Positions 45,782 to 55,400 of a stretch of DNA of 64,000 nt are shown piece by piece. A program made the translations under genes and the position numbers. Origin of the DNA: Deltaproteobacteria bacterium (GTDB taxonomy: Bacteria > Myxococcota > JADLHZ01); NCBI GenBank assembly GCA_020848545.1, contig JADLHZ010000033.1, forward strand, positions 62,001-126,000. The letters run 5' to 3'. The notes beneath the pieces were generated by a model that was not told where the DNA came from, did no database searches, and saw nothing but the letters and a program-made list of their open reading frames with translations. Positions within the stretch are counted from its first letter, which is position 1; each line of letters starts with the position of its first letter.

Positions 45782-46279
45782 CTACAGCTCCGCAATGGCT
45801 TTGATATGTTCCAAGTAGAGCGGGTAGTACGCTTTTTGGAAGAACGCGCGGCGCCGTGGCGGGTCCAGGTCGGTCAGCACCAGCGCCGCCGACGTTTTGC
45901 CCTGCTTCCTGACCACGCGAAAATCGACCGCGAGCGGCGCCCAGGCACCTTCATCCCGTGTGAAGAAGCTGACGAGCGTGGCGTCGGTCCCGTCGCCGAG
46001 CTTTTCCGCGCCTTTGCCTTTGAGCTGTAGCCCGCCCCAACTCACGTTGACGACATCGAAGGTGGCTTCTTTGTCGCCGATCTTGAGCTTCGCCTTCGCC
46101 TTCGCCGATTCGCCGAGCCGAGAGCTCAGCCGCCGCTCATCGTTCTCGCCGCGCGCGAAGACGAGGTTGGCGAGCGCATTCCACCGTTCCTGCTGGCCCT
46201 CGTCGAGCGGCTGCACTTGGTGGATGAGCTCGAGATCGTACAGCTCCTTGGCGAAGTCTTTCATGGCCGGTGGGTTCAT
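45782..46279 (-). CDS. Small PilZ-like protein
   Basis: 165 residues from ATG 46277-46279; ATG 46262-46264 is equally possible. The N-terminal 50 residues are helical ([20 protein letters not shown]). The rest fits a PilZ-like barrel: RRLSSRLGE, then [17 protein letters not shown] in place of D/NxSxxG, and a last helix [20 protein letters not shown]. The RxxxR motif is only partly kept, so cyclic-di-GMP binding is doubtful. The gene is divergent from the giant toxin-like gene with 128 bases between the starts. Confidence 0.6.
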   Translation of the reverse strand: MNPPAMKDFAKELYDLELIHQVQPLDEGQQERWNALANLVFARGENDERRLSSRLGESAKAKAKLKIGDKEATFDVVNVSWGGLQLKGKGAEKLGDGTDATLVSFFTRDEGAWAPLAVDFRVVRKQGKTSAALVLTDLDPPRRRAFFQKAYYPLYLEHIKAIAEL

Positions 46280-46407
46280 GGGCGCAATATGATGAAAACG
46301 CAGGCCGTATGCAAGAAAGCCGACAAATGTGCCGCAGAGACACATGCAAGCTTTCCTCGGCCGGGTACGGAAGTGCGATATTCTTTAGCGCGGGGGTAGA
46401 GGCGTAG

Positions 46408-49400
46408 ATGGGCATCGACGGCGTCGGCGGACCAACGACGACTCGCACGACCGAGACGGAGACCGAAGACGTCGAGCCGGTCATCGCCGAGGCGCCCCCG
46501 CCGCCCGAGCCTTCACGCGTCGGTGGTGAGGCCGCGCTCGGGCCCCGGGCGACGGACATGCCGCTCGACACCGGCGGCGTGACCATCGACGTGCCGCGCG
46601 AGCTCGAGCGTGAGGCCGAAGAGGTCTCGGGCGACACCGCCGAGGCGATGACCTCGCACGTCGAGGAGCTGACCGCCTCGTTCCTCGCCGGCACCGAGAG
46701 CGCGCAGCCGGAAGAGCTGTCGACGGCGCTGCGAGAGCTCGCGGTCTACTTGGAGCGCCTCGCGGTCGACGATCCGGCGATGGCCGCGACCTTGCTCGAG
46801 CGCGCGCAGACGGTCGAGGCCCAGGTGCGCGGCGCCGAGATCCTGCGCGCGCCGATCGATGAAAGCGATACGCCGCCGCACGCGCTGGCGTTGATGCGCG
46901 AGACGATCCTCGCCGGCATGGCGGATCCAGGCCTCCCCTGCCCCGAAGGCGGCAACACGGCGACCTACCGTCAGGCGGTCGCGCTCGCGAACGTCGGCTT
47001 CACTCCGGAAGATGTCGAAGAGCTCATCCGGAACGGCGGCTCACCGAGCCCGGAGCTCCAGGAGCGCATCGACGCGCTGCAAGATCGGCTGAGCACCACG
47101 GGCGCGTGGCCGGCCCAGAACGCGCTCACGCTCCTTTGCGACTTGCGCATGGCCGCGATGCACGCCCACACGAGCGTGCTCGAGCGCGAACGGACTGGGC
47201 TGCACGCCGAGCTTGCGGCGCTACCGGAGGACGACCCCGCCCGCGCCGCGCTCGAAGAGGCGATCCAGCAGCGCACCGACATGATCGGCGAGCGCGCGGA
47301 TCAGATTCGGCAGCTGACGCGCACGCGCGGCCACATCGCGAGCAGCGGGTCGGCAGCGCGCGTCGAGCATGCGGACGACATGTGCGATCGCGCCGATCGC
47401 GCCGAGGCGCGGGCGCACGAGATCGAGGTGGAAGCGGGCCGCCAGAGCGATCCAGCGGTCATTCGCCGCGCGACCGCCGAAGCCGCGCGCCTGCGCGATC
47501 GAGCGACGAGCCTGCGCGAACGGGCGCGCGCGCTCTATGACTCGGAAGAAGCGTACGCCGGCCGCATCGTCGAGCGGCGCGGCGGCGACCGTGCCCCACG
47601 CTGGGCGCGAGAACGCGTGCGTGACTCTTACGGCGGTGAGGCCGAGCTGCTCGTCGACATGGACCGCTCGACGATCGAGCGCGTCGAGGAGACCGCGAGC
47701 CTCGTCGGCGACGACATTTCGAGCGCGACCTTCGTTCCGATCACGGTCCCGGATCGTCCCCCGCACATGGACGAAGCGATCGAGGCGCTCGACACCGCCG
47801 AGCGCATCGTTCCTGAGCTCGGCGCCGACGACACGCACCTCGGCCGGCGGATGGACATCTTTCGCATGGATCGACGCTATGACCGCGCGTCGATCACGGA
47901 GCTCGAGCGCCGCCGTCGCGCCATCGAGCGGGACCCGGTCATCACGAGGAGCGAGCGCGACGGGCTCTTGTCGGTCGTCGACGAACGCTTGGGGACCGAA
48001 CGTGGGGACCTCGGCGCGGCGGCGACCGAGCTCGACGACATCGCCGGGCACCGGATGGAGCTCTTGGGCCCGCGCGAGACCCTGAGCGGCGACACTGCCG
48101 TTCTCTGGGCCGAGCTCGCCGACGAACGCGCCGACCTGCACGTCGAGTGCGGCGGCTCGGCCCGCGACGTAGAGGAGGCCGCGAGTGACGTCCGCCGCCG
48201 CGAGGACGAGGTCGCGGGGCTGGAGGCGCAGATCGCGGAGCTGACGACCGCCATGGAAGCCCTCGGCGACGTCTGGCGCGAGAACGGCCACGATCCACGT
48301 ACGCGCGAGGAAGGGATGGCGATGCGCGCCACCCGCGACCGACTCGAAGAGCGCCTCGCCACGATGCGCGATGGACTGACGACGGCGCGCGCTGAAGAAG
48401 AGCGCCGCCGCGCGACGATGGCCCAGTACGCGTTGATGCTCGAGGGGACGACGGCCACTGGCTCTGGCGGCAGGCTGCTGGTCGGCACGACGGCGATCGA
48501 CGCGATCGCCGAGGCTGACGCGCTCGAGATCGCGGCCGATACGACTTACGCGCTCGAGCTCAATCGCCGTGAAGCGACGGGCGCGCCGGATGCCGAGGCG
48601 CTGCGCGTCGAGTACGCCGACTTTCTCAATGGTGTCGCTGCGTTCGCCGCCGAATCGAACGAGGTGCTGCGGCCCTTCGCCGTCGAGCCGGCCGGTGAAC
48701 CGCGCGATCCCGCCGAAGTCGATCTCCCCGACGCTCGCCGCGGCGCGAGGCCGGAGGTCGGCGCTGACGTCGAGATGGATGGCGATGTGCGCTACGCGTT
48801 CGCCGACGACGCGCTCCTCCGCGCCGAGGCGCTGGCGCTCGCGATTGCTGATCCCGAGACGCGCGTCGGGCTGATGGCGGGCCTCGCTGACGGCCATGCG
48901 CGCCTCGCCGAAGGGTTCGTGCTCGAGCGTCCGACCGACGCCATCGATCACACCGAGACCGCCGATCGCGTGGTCGACGAAGAGATCCGGCCGCACGACG
49001 TGGCGCTCGCCGATCAGATGGACGATCGCGTCGCTGCCGCCGCGTCGCGCATCGCCAACACGCTCTTTCACGACGCCGTCCGCATGCGCGAGATGGGCAC
49101 CTTGGACCCGGCCGCTGGCCACCGCGCGCTCGATCTCTTCCAGCGCTTGGTCGACGAGCTGCCACCGGGATCGCCGCTCCGGGAGGCCTTTGCCTCTCAG
49201 CTCGAGCAGCTGCACGAGGAATTCGCCGCCGCCGTCGAGCTCGGCGACGTCACCGACGCCGCCGCCGAAGCTGGGATGCGCTCCGACCTCGAGCGGCTCC
49301 GGGAGATGGAGGAGCAGGCCGACAGTATGGTCGACATGCGCACGAGCGACATCGTCGAGTACGCCGGGCGCGTCGGCATCGTGCTCTTGTTCGCGTCGGG

Positions 49401-52400
49401 CGTCGGTGCTCCCGCGGCGCTTGCGTACTTGGCCTGCGCTTACGCTTTCGACCTGCCCCTCGGGGGGTCGCTCGAAGAGCTCGATCACGAGTACGTACGC
49501 GACGAGTTCGACTATCGCGAAGACGCGGTGGAAACGGCTTACGAGAGGTCTCGCCGCGACGCCACTGAAGCGCGGGAAGTGTTTCGCACGGCGCTCGCCG
49601 AAGGAGACGGCGCGGCGATGGAGATGTATCTGTCCGCCGTCGCCTACGCCGGCGATCCGACGTCGGAGGACGCGGCGCGCTTCGCCGGCGCGCTGCCGCC
49701 AACGCGCTTCGCTCGCGGCCGCAATCCACTGACCGACACGCCCTACTACCGCGCCGTGTTTCGCGACGGCGCCGCACCGACCGCGGTCTTGGCGGCGGCG
49801 CGTGAACGCCACAGCGAAGTGCACACCGATGGAACCGAACGCGCGATGCGCGGCGCGCGCCACTTCACCAGCGAGTGGGCCGACGAATCGCAGACCCTCG
49901 GCTACATCTGGGCAGTCTGGGACGCGGTGGCGATCACCGTGGCCACCTGGGGCTTCGGCAGTGCGCTCGCCGCCGGCCGCACGGCGCTCGCGGGCGTGGA
50001 GGCGGTGCAGATCTTTCTGCGCATGGAGCGCGTCGCGGCGGCGCTCGAAGCGATGTCGGCCGTCGGTCGCGCCGCGCGCGCTGCGACCTTCTTCGCCGAG
50101 TCGCCCTTCCTCACCGCTGCGCTGCGCATGACCTTGTTCAACAGCGCGACCGCGCTCGCGGGCCACGGCGCAGACGCCGTCTTCGGCCGCGGCAGCGACG
50201 CCGCCCGCATCACCCGCCTCGGTCTCAACTTCTTGGGCGTCGGCGCGGTCAATCGCTTCGCCAACCTCGGCGGCTCCGGCATCTCGCAGCTCGCGAGCCT
50301 GGGCCTAGAGCTCGGCATGGGCGCGGGCACCGCCGCGCTGACGAGCATCGCCTACCCCGAGATGCTCGAGCACTTGGACATCCCGCCGGACGAGACGCGC
50401 GACGAGATCATCGGCATCCTGATGAATTCGCTGATTCCGGCAGGCGTCGCCGGCGTCACGCACATGGGCAACCCGCGTCGCGCCGCCGAGGCCCACGCCG
50501 CCACACTCGAGCCCGGCGGCATCCCGCACGACATCGCCGCCGAAGCGGCGCCGCACGTGCGCGAGCTGATCCTCGACTTCGAGCGCGGTGAGACCGGCCT
50601 GCCCTCCGAGGCGGCGTACGCGTCGCTGCGCGATTCCATCCGCGGCTCGCTCGAGGGCGCCGATCCGGCGGTGGCCGATCGCGTGGCGGGTGAGATCGTC
50701 GCGAACATGCGCACCGAGCGCGCGATGCACCTCGCGTTGGCCGGCGAAGGCATGCACGAGCTCGGCGAGCCGCTCGATGGCCCCGCGGCCGAACGCATCC
50801 TGCGCGAGACGGCCACGTTGCTCAGCGAGAGCGGCACACCCGGGCCGGAGTCGTACGCTCGCGCAGGCACCCGCTTGGTCCACGCGCTCGAAGGCAATCC
50901 CTTCGCGCAGCAAGCGGTGATGGACGCCGTGCGCGCCGAGTCGATCGCGTTCCACGTGCCGCCGGAACGCCGCGCCGAGGTCGCCCGCGTCGTGCGCGAA
51001 AGTTACGAGGAAGCGCGCCGCACGCTGCGCACGTCGCCGGACTCGCGCTTGCCTGCCGACTTCTTCGTGCGCTTCGAGCGCGAGCTGGCGCACGCCGGTG
51101 GCGAAGGCGTCGATGTCAGCGCGGCGTCGCACGACATGCGCATGGAGCTCGCGCGCGCGGCGTTGGCCGAAGGCATCGCCCCGTTCATCCGCGACGGACG
51201 CGAGCCGTCCGAGCGCGAAGCCGTAGAGCTCGCCGAGCGCTTGCGTGAGCGGACCGGGTTGCCGATCGACGAAGCGACGGAGCTCGTGAACGAGCTCGTG
51301 CGCCCGGAGTCGACGGCGGCTCGGGCCGACGGCGACGCGCTCCCGGTGCGCGAAGATCCAGCGCGGCCGGCGAGCAGCGACGCTCCGGATTCGACGACGA
51401 TGTTCGCGGGGGTGTCGCGGGAAACGATGATCCGCGACGTGCGCGCGTGGATGCGGCGCGGCGAGTGCCGCAATGTCGAGAGCCTCATCCGCCTGCTGCC
51501 CGGGGAGCAAGCGACGGCGTTGCGCAGCGCGATGTGGCTCGCGATGCACGACATGACGCCGGCCGAGCGCACCGCGATGCTGCACAACATGGACTCCTGG
51601 TTGGGCTCCATCGGCCGCGGCGAGAACGACGCCTCGCTGGCGGGACGCGTGACGGGCGCCCTCACCGCCGCCGCGCACCTCGGGATCCACACCCCGGATG
51701 GCTTCGACGCGCTCATGAGCATCAGTGAGACGCGCGATCCGGTGCGGGTGGCGGACGACGCTCCGCCTGCGGTTCGTGAGCGGGCCGAGGCCGATGCCGC
51801 GCGCGTCGCTCGCTACAACACAGAGGTCGCGCCGGCTTACGCGGAGATGATCGCGCGCATGCCAGAGATGTCGGAGGCGCAAGGCGCGCTCGCGCTCACG
51901 CTCTTGCGGCGCGTGCGCTTGGCCGTCGACTCGAGCGCCGAAACGCGCTCCGGCTTGCGTGCCCCCGACCCCGCCGCCGTCGAACGCTTGTTCGACGTCA
52001 TCGCCCACTTGCCGGAAGGCGAGGCGCGCCGCCTGCAAGCCGCGATCGACAGCGGCAGCGACAGCACCCTCGCGTTGATGCTCGTCGAGCACTACTCGGA
52101 GGCGCTGGCCCATCCGGAGACGTGCGGCGCAGCGATCGACGCCATCATGGTCGCGCACCAAGCTGGCGGGCGGCCGGAGACGCTGGCGATCGCCCGGCGC
52201 CTGATCGAGTCGCCGACTCCGCCGACGCGTGCCGAGCTGGACGCGATGGTCTCCACGGTGACCGGCGCGGAACGCGGGATCACTGCAACCAGCCTCCTCG
52301 CCGGCTCCGAAGGCACGACAGACTTCTATACGAACGGCCGCTACGACGCCGTGCGCGCAGAAGGTCGCCGAATCTTGGCGCGCAATCCGCGCCTCGCGGC

Positions 52401-55400
52401 GATGTTGCTCGCGAACCTCGGCGATCTGCCGGCCGGCGTGTTGCGCTCCGGCGATCTTTCCGCATTCTCATCGATCTACGAACGCCTCTCCCCGGCCGAA
52501 CGCCGCGCGGTTCGCGATCACCTCGCCACCTTCGCTGATCCGGTGGAACGCCTCGCGGCGATGCGCGCGATGAGCGACCACTACTTCGATCACACTTCTG
52601 GCGAAGCGCGGCCGAGCGGCGCCGACCTCATCGCGGCAGGCGATCGGATGGTCGCGCGCGTCCGCGATCCCGCGGCACGCGCCGCTGCGATCGTCGAGCT
52701 AGGGACCGGCGCGGTCGAGCTGCGGCGCGCTTACCGCGGCGAGCTGCCGGAGATGCCGTCGACGGCGTTGCTCACGGCCGATGGGCTCGCGGGAACAGAA
52801 GCGGAAGCGCGACAAGCCACGCGCCGCGCGGCCGGCCTCTGGGCGATCGCGAACCTGCCGGAGATTCAGGCGGCGTTTCGCGCCGATCCCGCGGCGCTCG
52901 ACGGCATCGTCAACGGGCTGCGCGAACGCCTGATCGCCGACATCGCGCCCGCGACGCTCACCGAGGCGCAGCTCACGGCGTATACGAACGACCTCCGCAA
53001 CGTCATCCGCAACTTCGCCGAAGCCGAAGCCCGCGAGCTCGTGCCGGGCGTCACCGTGCTCATTCCGCCGGGCTTCGATCCGGCGTTCGTCGACGCCCAC
53101 CTCGCGCAGCTCGAGTTCATGGCGCGCGCCGCTGATCCTGCGTTGCTCCGCGAGCACCCGCAGCTCATCATCATCGCGCCGCCCGGCAGCACCTCGGTGC
53201 ACGAGTTCATCGAGCCGGCGCCGACGTCGGCAACGGGCGTGGCGCACGAGCTCGTGACGATGAGCGGCGCCGAAGTGCGGCTCACCGGCACGACGCTCGA
53301 GGGCAACGGCGCCGAAGTTCCTGGGACGACCGCGGTCCACGAGTTTGGCCATCTGCTCGACATCATCGGCGCGATCACGACGCGCGTGGACGGCCGTGAC
53401 GTCTCGCTGCGAGAGTTCGTGAACACTTACCTCTCCGGGCGCAACCGCGAGACTGCGTCATCGTTCTACGGCACCGTCAATCCGGCGGAGTTCATCGCGG
53501 AGGCGATCCGGGAGTACATGGGCTATCCGCCCACCGAGGGTCCGTCGCCGGCGAGGCCGATGCGTGAGCGCGCGCCCGAGCTGTACGACATGCTGCACGC
53601 GTTCTTCGGCGATCCACCGGCGCGCCCGCTCGACTTCGCCGATGAGCATCCCGAGTTCTTCGCCGGCGGACGGCGCTCCACGGCGAGCGGCACGGTCACC
53701 GAGTCCGGCGTCATGATGAACCTCGGCGGCATCAGCGAGACGGACGGAGCGCCGCGCCTCGCGCCGGCTGCCATCGTCGACCCGAGCGAGGCGATGGCTG
53801 CGCGTGCGGAGGACGTTCTCGCCGCCGCGGGCGTCGAAGTTGGCGCCGCTCGCGCGCGCCGTCGTGCTCAGCTCGAGGGCTTCTTCGACTACGTCGCGAG
53901 CGTCGCTGAAGGTGGCGATCCGGCCTCGCTTCCGCCCGAGCTCGCCGATCGCCTGCGCATGTCTCCGATCGACGCCGAGACGCGCGCGCGCCTGGAGACG
54001 ATCAACCGCGACCGCGACGCTGCGCTGGCAGATATCCCAGAGGACGCCTCCGACGCCGGCGCTCGCGGCGCGCGGATCCGCCGCGACGCTCTCGCCGCCC
54101 GCTCGGAAGCGCTCGCCCCGTATTTGCGCGAAGCGATCTCCGGCCTGCGCCTCGACCGGGCGAGCGCCGACCGCGCGATCGCCGGGCTCGCTGCGGGACG
54201 CAGCACGGCCGCGATCGCCGACAGCATCATGCCGCGGGGCAACGGCCCGGTGCTCGCGATCGATGCGTTTCACGCGTTCCTCGAAAGCCCCGCCGCACGC
54301 GTCGGCTCGGATAGCCCGATCGCCGGCTTCGTCCCCGAAACGACGACGAGCGGCGGGCGGCGCATCGTCACGCGCGAAGCTTACGAAGCCGCCGTGCGCC
54401 GCTATGTCGAGTCGCTCAACATCGACTCCGCGCTCGGCGCGCGGGTTCTCACGGAGGAAATGTCGCGCTTCGACGCTATCGCGGCCGAAAACGCGGCCGG
54501 CCGCGCCGCCGTCACCGAATATGTCGCGAGCGATCCCCTGCGCGGCGGACAATACGGCCGCGTGCCCGAAGGCTCGACCGTGCTCGACGCTGACACGGTG
54601 CGGCCCAGCGAGCGCATCGAGCGCTACTCTGCTTCCGATCACGGCACGCCGAGCTCGCGGCGCACGGGCGAAGACGGGGTCGATCGCTACCGCGTCGGCA
54701 CCGGCGAGCGCGTCATCCGCATTGTGCGTCCTGGCGAAAGCGTCGAGCTCGCGTCGACCGACTACAGCTCGTGCGCCGGCATCGCGATCAGCGGCACCGA
54801 CGCCGACGGCAACCGCGTCGTCCTCCTCGGCCACGCGATGGAGGGTGACTCCGGCACCCAGATCACGCGCTTGCAGGACGACATCGCAGCGCTGCGCGAA
54901 ATGGGGGTGAGCGATTTGCACATCGTGGTCAGCGCGGATCCTGCGGCGCGCGGCGCGATTCCAGCGGACGCGGCGAGCCCAGAGCACTTCTACACCTTCC
55001 CGAGCGAACGCGAGCTCGCCGGCGCGCTCGGATCCGACGCCGATCTCATCTCGCGCATCGAAGTCGTCGAAGCGCCGACCGACGAGAGCGGCTTTGCGCG
55101 GCACCGGCACATGATCGTCGACGGCGATGGCGTCACCATCGCCTACGGCGACAGCTTGCGCGAAGGCGACGTCACTGGCGTCGTCCACAGAGAGTGGCCG
55201 GGCGCCGCGCATGAAGAGGCGTCGGACATCGTGCACGCCGAGCCGCTCGAGACACCGACGCCGGTCGCCCGCGAGCGCGAGTCGACACCGATGGCGATGG
55301 GGCGCGGCATCACCGAAGGCGAAGACGCGCCGATCCGCGACACCATTCCGATGGACATCCCGGCGCCGCGTGTTGAAGGCGAAGACCGTCCCGCCATGGT

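Noticed and set aside
47221-50166. 981-codon minus-strand frame inside the giant gene
   Set aside because: A mirror frame caused by high GC at third positions. It has no start signal or domain, and the plus-strand frame is continuous through it for 10 kb.
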